From Mesostigma viride (taxonomy: Eukaryota; Streptophyta; Mesostigmatophyceae; Mesostigmatales; Mesostigmataceae): DNA of 64,000 nt. A program made the position numbers and the translations under genes. Of this stretch, positions 24,901 through 36,207 are shown piece by piece. Location of the stretch: NCBI GenBank assembly GCA_009746045.1, contig RPFO01000643.1, positions 699,089 through 763,088 on the forward strand. The letters are read 5' to 3'. Numbering within the stretch: the first letter of the stretch is position 1; every line of letters starts with the position of its first letter. The notes beneath the pieces were generated by a model. That model was given only the letters and a program-made list of their open reading frames with translations, ran no database searches and was not told where the DNA came from.

Positions 24901-27900
24901 CACACACGTACATACACTGCGCAAACAAGGGGCAACTGCACACACACGTACACACCATGCACGGAAGGGACGGCTGCACTTACATGTACATCCACCGCGC
25001 AACCACGGGGCGGCTGCACACACACGTACATACACCGCGCACGCAAGGGGCGGCTGCACACACACGTACATACACCGCGCACGCAAGGGGCGGCTGCACA
25101 CACACGTACACACACCTTGCACGCAATTGCCGGCATGCACACACACGTACATCCACCGCGCACGCAAGGGGCAACTGCCCACACATGTACACACACCGCG
25201 CACGCAAGGGCCGGCTGCACACACACGTACATACACCGCGCACGCAAGGGGCAACTGCACACACACGTACACACACCATGCACGCAAGGGCCGGCTGCAC
25301 TCACATGTACACACACCATGCACGCAAGGGCCGGCTGCACACACACTTACACACACAATGCACGCTTGGGGCAACGGCACTCACATGTACATACACCATG
25401 CACGCAAGGGGCGGCTGCACACACATGTACACACACCATGCACGCAAGGAGCGACTTCACGCACAGGTACACACACCATGCACGCAAGGTTCGGCTGCAC
25501 ACACATGTACATCCACCGCGCACGCAAGGGGCGAGTGCAAACACATGTACATACACCGCGCACGCAAGGGCCGGCTGCACTCAATTGTACATACACCGCC
25601 CATGCAAGGGGCGGCTGCACACACACGTACACACACCGCGCACGCAAGGGACGGCTGCACACACACGTACATACACCGCGCACGCAAGGGGCGGCTGCAC
25701 ACACACGTACATACACCATGCACGCAAGGGGCGGCTGCACACACACTTACACTCACCATGCACGCAAGGGGCGGCTGCACACACACGTACACACACCGCG
25801 CACGCAAGGGACGGCTGCACACACACGTACATACACCGCGCACGCAAGGGGCGGCTGCACTTACATGTACACACACCACGCACGCAAGGGGCGGCTGCAC
25901 ACACACGTACATACACCGCCCACGCAAGGACCGGCTCCACTCACATGTACATCCACCGCGCAACCACGGGGCGGCTGCACACACACGTACATACACCGCG
26001 CACGCAAGGGGCGGCTGCACACACACGTACATACACCGCGCACGCAAGGGGCGGCTGCACTCACATGTACGTACACCGCGCACGCAAGGGGCAACTGCCC
26101 GCACATGTACATCCACCGCGCACGCAAGGGGCGCCTGCACCCACATGTACCTACACCATGCACACAAGGACAAGGATGAACACACATGTACATACACCGC
26201 GCACGCAAGGGGCGGCTGCACACACACGTACACACACCATGCACGCAAGGGCCGGCATGCACACACACGTACATCCACCGCGCACGCAAGGGGCAACTGC
26301 ACACACATGTACACACACCGCGCACGCTTGGGGCGGCTGCACTCACATGTACACACACCGCGCACGCAAGGGCCGGCTGCAGACACACTTACACTCACCA
26401 TGCACGCATGGGGCGGCTGCACACACACGTACACACACCGCGCACGCAAGGGACGGCTGCACACACACGTACATACACCGCGCACGCAAGGGGCGGCTGC
26501 ACACACACGTACATACACCATGCACGCAAGGGGCGGCTGCACACACATGTACATCCACCGCGCACGCAAGGGGCAAGTGCACACACACGTACACACACCG
26601 CGCACGCAAGGGGCGGCTGCACACACACGTACACACACCATGCACGCAATTGCCGGCATGCACACACGTACATCCACCGCGCACGCAAGGGGCAACTGCA
26701 CACACATGTACACACACCGCGCACGCTTGGGGCGGCTGCACTCACATGTACATACACTGCGCACGCAAGGGGCTGCTGCACACACACTTACACTCACCGT
26801 GCACGCATGGGGCGGCTGCACACACACGTACACACACCGCGCACGCAAGGGACGGCTGCACACACACGTACATATTACACCGCGCACACAAGGGGCGGCT
26901 GCACTCACATGTACATCCACCGCGCAACCACGGGGCGGCTGCACACTCACGTACATACACCGCGCACGCAAGGGGCTGCTGCACACACACTTACACACAC
27001 AATGCACGCTTGGGGCGACGGCACTCACATGTACATACACCGCGCATGCAAGGGGTGGCTGCACACACACGTACATACACCGCGCACGCAAGGGGCGGCT
27101 GCACACACACATACATACACCATGCACGCCAGGGGCGGCTGCACACATACGTACCTACACCGCGCACGCAAGGGGCTGCTGCACACACACTTACACACAC
27201 CATGCACGCTTGGGGCGGCTGCACACACACGTACCTACACCGCGCACGCAAGGGGCGGCTGCACACACACGTACATACACCGCGCATGCAAGGGGTGGCT
27301 GCACACACACGTACATCCACCGCGCACGCAAGGGGCGGCTGCACACACACATACATACACCATGCACGCCAGGGGCGGCTGCACACATACGTACCTACAC
27401 CGCGCCCGCAAGGGGCGGCTGCACACACACTTACACACACCATGCACGCAAGGGCCGGCATGCACACACACTGGCATACACCGCGCACGCAAGGGGCGGC
27501 TGCACACACGTACACACACCATGCACGCTTGGGGCGGCTGCACACACACGTACCTACACCGCGCACGCAAGGGGGGCTGCACACACACGTACACACACCG
27601 CGCACGCAAGGGGCGGCTGCACTCACATGTACACCCACCATGCACGCAAGGGGCGGCTGCACACACACGTACATACACCGCGCACGCAAGGGGCAACTGC
27701 CCACACCTGGACATACACTGCGCACGCAAGGGCCGGCTGCATTAACACGTACATACACCGCGCACGCAAGGGGCGGCTGCACACATACGTACCTACACCG
27801 CGCACGCAAGGGGCTGCTGCACACACACTTACACACACCATGCACGCAAGGGCCGGCATGCACACACTGTCACTGGCATACACCGCGCACGCAAGGGGCG

Positions 27901-28951
27901 GCTGCACACACGTACACACACCATGCACGCTTGGGGCGGCTGCACAGACACGTACCTACACCGCGCACGCAAGGGGCAACTGCACACACATGTACACACA
28001 CCGCGCACGCAAGGGCCGGCTGCACACACACGTACATACACCGCGCACGCAAGGGGCAACTGCCCGCACATGTACATCCACCGCGCACGCAAGGGGCGGC
28101 TGCACCCACATGTACATACACCATGCACGCAAGGACAAGGATGAACACACATCTACACACACCATGCACGCAAGGGCCGGCTGCACACACACGTACATAC
28201 ACCATGCACGCAAGGGCCGGCATGCACACACACGTACATACACTGCGCACGCAAGGGGCAACTGCACACACACGTACACACACCATGCACGGAAGGGACG
28301 GCTGGACTCACATGTACATCCACCGCGCAACCACGGGGCGGCTGCACACACACGTACATACACCGCGCACGCAAGGGGCGGCTGCACTCACATGTACATA
28401 CACCGCGCACGCAAGGGGCAACTGCCCGCACATGTACATCCACCGCGCACGCAAGGGGCGGCTGCACACACACGTACATCCACTGCGCACGCACGGGGCG
28501 ACTGCACACACATGTACATAAACCATGCACGCAAGGGGCAGCTGCACACACATGTACATCCACCGCGCACGCAAGGGGCGAGTGCAAACACATGTACATA
28601 CACCGCGCACACAAGGGGCAACTGCCCACACATGTACATCCACCGCGCACGGAAGGGCCGGCTGCACTCACACGTACATACACTGCGCATGCAAGGGGCG
28701 CCTGCACACACACGTACACACACCATGCACGCAAGGGCCGGCATGCACACACACGTACATACACTGCGCACGCACGGGGCGACTGCCCACACATGTACAT
28801 CCACCGCGCACGGAAGGGCCGGCTGCACTCACACGTACATACACTGCGCATGCAAGGGGCGCCTGCACACACACGTACACACACCATGCACGCAAGGGCC
28901 GGCATGCACACACACGTACATACACTGCGCACGCACGGGGCGACTGCACAC
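18981..28951. repeat. 40-bp C/A-rich satellite array, block 3
   Basis: The satellite resumes in exactly the register expected after 14,304 (compare 8,925-9,060 and 13,297 onward). It contains further nested tandem duplications: a 360-bp (nine-monomer) unit at about 22,288-22,647 and 22,648-23,007, and a ~3,573-bp duplication (for example 21,407-22,007 against 24,980-25,580). From about 23,300 to 28,900 monomer variants are more mixed. Open frames of over 1,000 codons exist (23,697-28,964 is the longest) but consist of the translated monomer only. Confidence 0.95.
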
Positions 28952-29761
28952 TGTTAAAAATTGAAGGTGGAGGAGGAAAGATCTTTTTGACCCCTTGTTA
29001 CCCAATGTGATGACAGCCACAAAATATTGCTTGGTTGATTAAATATATTACTTTGGGGTTGGTCTCCAACAAGGAGGTAGGCCTCAACTAGAGGTCAATC
29101 CCATCCAACAAGGATGGGCTTGGGCAAACAATGCCACTACACAATCTCAACAAGAGACTGTTGCATACTCAACAAGAGCATGGCTTTAGGCTACCAACAA
29201 GGCAGCCATACCCAACTAGGGCTTACCCATACACATGGGGACCAACAAGGTAAATTTCTCGTGTACCATGAGTCACTTATTATGTGGAAGGGACAAAGTC
29301 CTTCAGTGGCGGCTACACTGTTTGCTACCGTTGATCCATTACAAATCTGACGGTACGAAATTGAGCAAACTTTTCACCACAAGTGACGGTGACCAACATT
29401 AGTTGGCACGACGTTATGGCATGCGGGGACTAGGCCACAGCGCCTCCTAGGCAGCGCCAGAAACGTACAATAGTTCACTATAGAAATTCATGCAACCACT
29501 AGCATGTCCATAAATGATATGCGTATATAGTGCCGAGGTACAGGATTAACTTGTATACTCACTCAACTGTTTTCAATAAGAAAACTAGCGCCGTAAAGGA
29601 CACGGCAAGCACTACCTAGCCCTCACAATCTTGGCCAGAAATACGGTGGGCGGAAGCGATTATTAAGGACGCATTCCTAATTATTCCCCCGTTTACAGAA
29701 AGTTGGCCACAACATTACATGGGCTAGCAAACGGGCACAACCAGGATTATCTAAAATCCTG
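28952..29761. other. Unique spacer between satellite blocks, with a hairpin array; no gene
   Basis: About 800 bp of non-satellite sequence. Its left end carries a 28-bp inverted copy of window bases 1-28. Bases 29,064-29,251 hold nine short hairpins with AACAA or AACTA loops. A further hairpin (CCAAC-ATTA-GTTGG) is at 29,393-29,406. The longest frame is ~78 codons and shows no domain. The segment ends GGATTATCTAAAATCC before the satellite restarts. Confidence 0.6.
29064..29251. repeat. Array of nine mini-hairpins with AACAA/AACTA loops
   Basis: Stem-loops at 29,064-29,076 (CTCC), 29,082-29,094 (CCTC), 29,101-29,117 (CCATCC), 29,123-29,135 (GGCA), 29,145-29,157 (TCTC), 29,164-29,182 (CAT-a-CTC), 29,189-29,207 (GGCT-a-CC), 29,211-29,221 (CCC) and 29,241-29,251 (ACC). 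Stem sequences differ but are complementary in each case, while the loop is fixed: seven AACAA and two AACTA. A tenth hairpin with an ACAC loop is at 29,226-29,239. Confidence 0.75.
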
Positions 29762-30872
29762 ACACACACACATGTACATACACCATGCACGCAAGGGGCG
29801 GCTGCACACACATGTACATACACCGCGCACGCAAGGGGCGAGTGCAAACACATGTACATACACCGCGCACGCAAGGGGCAACTGCCTGCACATGTACATC
29901 CACCGCGCACGCAAGGGGCGGCTGCACACACATGTACACACACCATGCACGCAAGGACAAGGATGCACACACATGTACACACACCATGCACGCAAGGGGC
30001 GGCTGCACACACACGTACATACACCGCGCACGCAAGGGGCGGCTGCACACACATGTACATACACCATGCACGGAAGGACAAGGATGCACACACATGTACA
30101 CACACCATGCACGCAAGGGGCGGCTGCACACACACGTACATACACAATGCACGGTTGGGGCGACGGCACTCACATGTACATACACCATGCACGCAAGGAC
30201 AAGGATGCACACACATGTACATACACCGCGCACGCAAGGGGCGGCTGCACACACACGTACATACACCGCGCACGCAAGGGGCGAGTGCGCACACACGTAC
30301 ATACACCGCGCACGCAAGGGGCGAGTGCGCACACACGTACATCCACCGCGCACGCAAGGGGCGGCTGCACACACACGTACATACACCGCGCACGGAAGGG
30401 GAGAGTGCAAACACATGTACATACACCATGCACGCAAGGGGCGGCTGCCCACACACGTACATACACAATGCACGGTTGGGGCGACGGCACTCACATGTAC
30501 ATACACCATGCACGCAAGGACAAGGATGCACACACATGTACATACACCGCGCACGCAAGGGGCGGCTGCACACACACGTACATACACCATGCACGCAAGG
30601 GGCGGCTGCACACACGTACATCCACCGCGGACGCAAGGGGCGGCTGCACACACACGTACATACACCGCGCACGCAAGGGGCGAGTGCAAACACATGTACA
30701 TACACCGCGCACGCAAGGGGCGGCTGCACACACACGTACACACACCATGCACGCAAGGGTCGGCATGCACACACACGTACATACACCGCGCACGCAAGGG
30801 GCGGCTGCACAGAAACGTACACACACCGCGCACGCAAGGGCCGGCTGCACACACATGTACATACACCTTGCA
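29762..30872. repeat. 40-bp C/A-rich satellite array, block 4
   Basis: Same monomer family as blocks 1-3, with frequent GGACAAGGATGCACAC and GGTTGGGGCGACGG variants. The array degenerates into the CA-rich microsatellite that follows. Confidence 0.95.
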
Positions 30873-31058
30873 CGTACAACACACAACACACACACACAAC
30901 AAAAAATTATATACACACACACACGCACACGCACACGCACACGCACACGCACACGCACACGCACACGCACACGCACACGCACACGCACACGCACAACACA
31001 CACAACACACACAACACACACACGCACACGTGAACAACACACACACACAACAATTATA
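30873..31058. repeat. CA microsatellite with (ACACGC)n core
   Basis: About twelve copies of the hexamer ACACGC at about 30,920-30,993, flanked by ACACAC/AACACAC runs. It marks the right edge of the satellite domain. Confidence 0.9.
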
Positions 31059-31160
31059 ATATTAGTGTAGTATATCAAACAAAATAGTAATAAAGTATTT
31101 GCAAGCGTACTTCGTGTGAATTATGTGTAGACGAGAATAGAAGCTAAACAAAACTCTAAT

Positions 31161-31228
31161 GGAGAAAGAGGGATTCGAACCCTTGGGAAAGTTACCCCAT
31201 ACATAGCATTCCACTCGGACATTTCTCC
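31161..31228 (-). pseudogene. Truncated plastid-type tRNA-Ser (trnS-GGA-like)
   Basis: On the minus strand the sequence starts GGAGAAATGTCCGAGTGG and ends GGGTTCGAATCCCTCTTTCTCC. The 7-bp acceptor stem (GGAGAAA/TTTCTCC), D-arm start and T-arm are present and resemble plastid trnS. The 3' D-arm and the 5' anticodon arm including the anticodon are missing (68 nt in total against ~87), as if ~20 nt had been deleted after GAGTGG. The second half of the anticodon stem (TGCTATGTA) and a variable arm remain. It cannot be a functional tRNA as it stands; a nuclear insertion of plastid DNA or a tRNA-derived repeat is likely. Confidence 0.55.
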
Positions 31229-31263
31229 GAAAAAAAGGTCACGTAAGCTTTAAGGGTGGAGAG

Positions 31264-33008
31264 TTAACCCGTGTTTTTTTAATTAGAACGCGATATATCG
31301 CGTTGTAAGCTTTTTTTAGAACGCGTATAGCACCTAAGGAAAATTTTTTTTCATGGTCATGTATATACTTTCCTGAAAGCCCATAAATCAAAGGATTTTT
31401 TGAGCTACTCAGACCTACAAACTGCTTATTCATTAGAGAGATACACTGGTTTGAATACAGGGGGGTCTGACCATGACCGCGATTTCTTGACCCTAGGTCA
31501 CAAGTCATGCGCTTATTCACAAATGGTTCATGAAAAAAATCTGGCTTCTTGCACGAGCTATGGGCAACATATGCAGGCTCTGTGAAACAAAACTCAGGCC
31601 CATTGGGCCACTGGAGCTATTTTTCATTAGCATCACAATTACAACGCAGTACAACGCAGTGGGAAACATGAGAGCCCTTGACAACATTACGCAACGACCC
31701 GAGCCCCATAAACGGGGCCATAGTGAGCTTGGAGGGTCAAAACGTTGAACATAGGCGTTGTATAAGTTATACAGCATCAAACATGCATCAAACATCATGA
31801 CTGGATGACCTAATATGACTGAATCAGGCAGCCATAGCCAAAGCATCATCCACTCTCACAACGTGTTGAGCACATGCCTCGTGGGAATGGAGGTGCTGGG
31901 TTTTCATTCCATAACGCGTGCAATACTGAAAGAAAGAGGCACGTGTAATGCAAGGCTTGGATAGGTTGAGTGATCCATGAGCTTACATGCAGGCAAAGAT
32001 GACGCTGGAATGCATGCTAGCAAATGGTGGCAAGATGCTAACAACACATGATTATACACCATGATTATGGGCACCCAGCTGATCTTCTTGCACAATCAAC
32101 GCAGTATAAACCATCAACATCCAATCCTCACGATATATGCACGGCTTGACGACGTATACAGCACCTAAATACTGCACAACTGCAACCTGCTATGGCTGAC
32201 ATGCAAGCAACGTCGAGTAGGATGGCGGTCTTAGAGAGGCTGGGCAGAGGTCGGTAGAAATAAGTGGAAAACTGGCAGAAACTAGGTAGAAACACGATAT
32301 ACTTACGCCTGCAAGCACTATTGAGCCGGTGGCAGAGGCCATTTCCAGGAAAATACAGCATACCGTAGCAATAGCCACGGTCACGCCTTACGCTATTTGC
32401 AGGCACCATCATGCCCGGAGCTACCCAATAAAAGTCTGCACAAATCTCGGTTTAGCCGAGAGTCCGGGCGTTCGGAATGAATAAACATGTGTTAAGAAGT
32501 CGAAACACCATGGAAATACCAAGCATGGTGCCGCAGCAGACCCGAGTCTTGACGTAATAATATGTATGCCGGTTTCCAGGGTTTCCGCATGAAAGTTGGG
32601 TGAGAAACTGGAAAAAACTACGTTTTCTTTGCCCCAGTACCTCAACAAACTCGTAGAAACCTAATTATCAACCTTTGAACGCATCATCATGGTCGTGCTA
32701 CCCAACAGCCACTGAAATTCGCGCGAAAACTGGCGAGATCTACCTGCCGCCATCGCCGTCGTCTTCACCTTCGTCCCGCGAAAATGCCTGATTTCAGTGG
32801 TACATATTTGTTTGCAGCTGTCACAAAAAAAATACCAAAAATACCAGGATTTTTTCTTGAATTCTATGAGATGTTTCTGACCTGTCTTGAAAGTTTCAGA
32901 CCAAAAATCGCATGTTTAATAGGTTTGCCACGTGTCAGATTACAACGCGATACATCGCGTTCTAACCCTACAACGCGATGTATCGCGTTGTAAAAAAACA
33001 CGGGTTAA
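31264..33008. mobile_element. Putative TIR-bounded element with ACGCGAT palindromes
   Basis: TTAACCCGTGTTTTTTTA at 31,264-31,281 recurs exactly inverted at 32,991-33,008. Just inside each end lie AT-centred palindromes: AACGCGATATATCGCGTT (31,287-31,304) on the left; AACGCGATACATCGCGTT (32,944-32,961) and CAACGCGATGTATCGCGTTG (32,971-32,990) on the right. The ~1.7-kb interior has only short frames (up to ~110 codons) with no transposase motif. Target duplications are not evident. Probably a non-autonomous DNA transposon, but this is inferred from the ends only. Confidence 0.45.
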
Positions 33009-33052
33009 GGGTGTAGGTTGTAGGATGTATGGTGTAGGGTGTAGGGTGTCTT
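33009..33052. repeat. Degenerate GGTGTAG repeats
   Basis: A run of 7-bp units related to GGTGTAG (GGTTGTAGGATGTATGGTGT...) directly outside the right inverted repeat. The unit length equals that of the algal telomere TTTAGGG but the sequence differs, so a telomeric origin is not supported. Confidence 0.4.
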
Positions 33053-33396
33053 GAGCTTTCTTTTTTGAGATCAATGGAGTCCCCTTCCATGATCATGTGC
33101 GTGAGCTGGTTATGATTTTCATCTATGGCGTGTGTGGCCACATCGTGTATTTACAACAACTTTCTAGCCATGGATAACTAGGTAACCATAAATTGGTTAC
33201 CATGATAACTAGGTAAAAACGTGTTGGTTTCAGAATACATGTGATCGCTGCATTGTCATCTACAATGTACAAATCAATTACGGATTTCGGGGCTACGGAT
33301 TTCGGGGCTAAGTTTTTGTGGGTAGAGATTGGCAAGGGTGTTTTTATCTTGCCACTTGGTCACTTGGTGTGCATTACGTCTGTTCTTGCGTTGGAG

Positions 33397-33525
33397 TCAA
33401 AAAACTGTCCGTGTGTGGTGGTGGACTTTTCCTCACGGGCAGTCGCCATATGTCATACAAGCACTTGTTCGGCGTACCACTAGCTCATGTATGTCACCAT
33501 TGTAATTTTGCGTTGTAACAGCATC
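33397..33525. repeat. ~130-bp direct repeat, copy 1
   Basis: Starts at AAAAAACTGTCCGTGTGTGG and continues through ATGTCATACAAGCACTTG to GTAACAGCAT. It is nearly identical to 34,034-34,161 (a few substitutions). It has no coding character. Confidence 0.8.
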
Positions 33526-34017
33526 ACTACAATACGGTTCGTAGGAGACGCGAAATGAGTGAGAATGTTACCCGAGCGGTAACGAGGATTCGCACCGTTG
33601 ATTTTAACATATGTTTCTTTTTTTGCGCCATTTGGCGAGCATCGACTGGAGCCTGAACCTAGCGGGGGGAATCGTGCGGGGGAATCTTGCGGGGGAATCT
33701 TGCGGGGAAAAATTCCGAACGTGAATTTAGCGAAGTCCTACTACATTTTGCTTGGGTACACGGTACTACAGTTTCGTCACTGAAAATTTTCTGTAGTTGC
33801 GTTGATGTTTCGTACGTTCCGCTGAAATTTTCGTGTTCAGTTCCCAGATCACAATTTGATCCGGGCGCAAAATGATTGGCTGTACGGTACGAACCAAAAA
33901 CGAAATTTTAGTATCTAAGTTCCGCAGCGCTTGCTGAATTTGCCCCGGAAGCCCGGGGGCACTTTCCCCGCTGAAAAAGGTGTCCGCGGAAGCGTATTGT
34001 TTATTATTTTCTCGGAG

Positions 34018-35754
34018 CCAACGGCCGTTGGACTCAAAAAACTGACCGTGTGTGGTGGTGGACTTTTCCTCACGGGCAGTCGCCATATGTCATACAAGCA
34101 CTTGTTCGGCGTACCACTAGCTCGTGGATGTCACCATTGTAATTTTGAGTTGTAACAGCATTTCTCGGAGCCAACGGCCGTTGGACTCCGAAAAACTGAT
34201 AGCCTTGTCTGAAGGTGTGTGCGTGAGATGGCACATGTGCATCGTCGGGGGGAGTTTTCTCAAGAGCCACATGTGGTAGTGTAAGGTGGGCATGCTTAGT
34301 GCGTACGGGTGGGAGGGACAAGAGGTGCAGAAGTTGACGGCTTTTGACCTTGGGAAATGACAAGGCACACATAAGACAACAAAGTGATAATTTTAATGTC
34401 TTTACGGGTGTACTGTCAATTTCTCCGAGCCAACGGCCGTTGGACTCTCGAAACTCTCATAACCCTGTCTACAATGTGTGTGCGTGCGATGGCACTTGTG
34501 CCATGTGCCGGGGGGGGGTGAGAAATCTGTCGTTCATTAATTTGTGCCTCGTCGGGGTGGGCATGCATGAATTTGTGCCTCGTCGGGGTGGACATGCATG
34601 AAAGCATTTTCATTGGTACTCGGGGTTTAATATTTTTGTCTTGCTGTTGAAACGTCGACGTGCTCTTCTCCTGCTCTTTTTTTTTCCTACTCAACGGCCG
34701 TTGGTGCTTTCAAACTTGCCCAGCGTTATGACTAGGATGCCCTTCTTTACTGCTAGCCACCGCCCCTTGTGTACAATGCTAGAATTAGGCCGGGGTAATG
34801 GTCCACCGCGTCCCCAGTGCAAGGTTCGTGAATGCGCTGGTTCGTAAAAAATTCGGCACTTGGAGGGTTCGAACACCTGACCCCACTTTCGTTATTTCAA
34901 CATGCCCTGAACGAAAAAGCTGCGTAAAGGATACGTTAACCGTCCCCTGTTATTCTTGATTATATTATTGCGATATCATGGACGTACACACGCGGTTGGT
35001 GGTCCGTACTTGCCAACTGCACTTGCAAACTGACTGACTGACTGCCTCCGTTACGCACTTGCGTGTGTTTCCGTACTTGCCAACTGAACTTGCAAACTGA
35101 CTGAATGACTGCCTCCGTTACGACTAACAAGTGAACGACGAGTGAGCTACTAAAGTTTTGTTCAGTTCATTGTGTCTCTATGTACATAGCCGTTTATTCA
35201 AAACCGTTGCGTGGATACCTTGATTCTGGGTTCGCTGATACTTGTTTCCCATTTTAAATCTCCCGTCCATAATTGGATACATGTAATGTAGGAGGATACC
35301 CACTTGCCCGAAATCCGCGTAACGGGTGATTAGTACTGCTGTAAGCGGAACCACAGACAAATCTGTCTAACGGGCTAACATTATTGTCCTTCATGTACTG
35401 GTTTTTGCACGCAGGACGCCATTCGCAACACCGCCTGACGGAGTCGGATGGACCGGACGTGCGTGAGGCTGCTGTTCACAGTCGTGAAGTTGGCAGACAT
35501 TAATATCAACACGGTCACGAGAATTCGTCCAGAGAATAATTGATGCTTGTGACGTGCTCGACGGCTGCGATGACCGAGATGATGCGTGTAGTGCACAGCG
35601 TCCGAGACGTCGCGACACCCGTGGCTGTCCTGTTGATGCGAACGCACGGTGACGAGACGGAGCCCATTATATAGGTGGATTACAAGTTAGAACGGCCCTC
35701 GCGGTTGCACTGTTTAATCGCGAACGTGGATTTTGCGGAGCCGACGGCCGTTGG
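34018..35754. repeat. Five dispersed CCAACGGCCGTTGG palindromes in a gene-free stretch
   Basis: The 14-bp palindrome CCAACGGCCGTTGG occurs at 34,018, 34,171 and 34,430, and as one-base variants at 34,691 (T first) and 35,741 (CCGACGGCC...). Flanks are partly shared (GAG before, ACTC after). Each palindrome contains two inverted AACGG cores. The surrounding 33,060-36,200 has no gene I can support; it also holds a ~51-bp direct repeat (35,004-35,054 and 35,071-35,121). Confidence 0.75.
34034..34161. repeat. ~130-bp direct repeat, copy 2
   Basis: Second copy of 33,397-33,525, here placed between two CCAACGGCCGTTGG palindromes (34,018-34,031 and 34,171-34,184). Confidence 0.8.
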
Positions 35755-36207
35755 GGATTGGAAATCTGATGATATCGGGGCTGCGCACGACATCGAGGAA
35801 CTGGGGATCGACGTAGGTCTACAGGCTCACTTGTCCGTCAACATGTATGGCCTCGCTTGACTGTCATCATCTTGACATGTACATAACTAGTTCATATACC
35901 ATGCATTTGACACTGCCTGCACGTGGATTTTCCAGACATACATTGAGGGTAATTATAACTCGAAAGCACTACGTACGATTGAGACGTCCGGTCGTAGAGC
36001 AGATGCACTGGAGCTTTCTGATCTTCCAATTGATGGGTCTGTAATTATGTAAGATATTCAGATATCGCGATGACTCGAGCATCGATGCATGGAATGTAAT
36101 AATGTATTTCATTCAATTATACATCCAATTTAACTCCGCAATTGAGGGGCACACATGTCCATCAGCCCGAGACAACATTTCCCAAGTAATTTTCGATTAG
36201 TGATTTA

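Noticed and set aside
2148-28964. Dozens of reading frames of 60-1,755 codons on both strands across the satellite
   Set aside because: They are the 40-bp monomer translated in all frames. The same residues recur whatever the frame, opposite strands overlap completely, and there is no domain or codon signature.
2194-30872. CRISPR-like array
   Set aside because: The repeats are contiguous 40-bp satellite monomers with no unique spacers, and the window is eukaryotic.
31517-31849. 110-codon minus-strand frame inside the TIR element
   Set aside because: No transposase motif, biased composition and several overlapping frames of similar length.
34860-34885. tRNA-like GGGTTCGAACACC
   Set aside because: An isolated TTCGA motif without matching arms on either strand.
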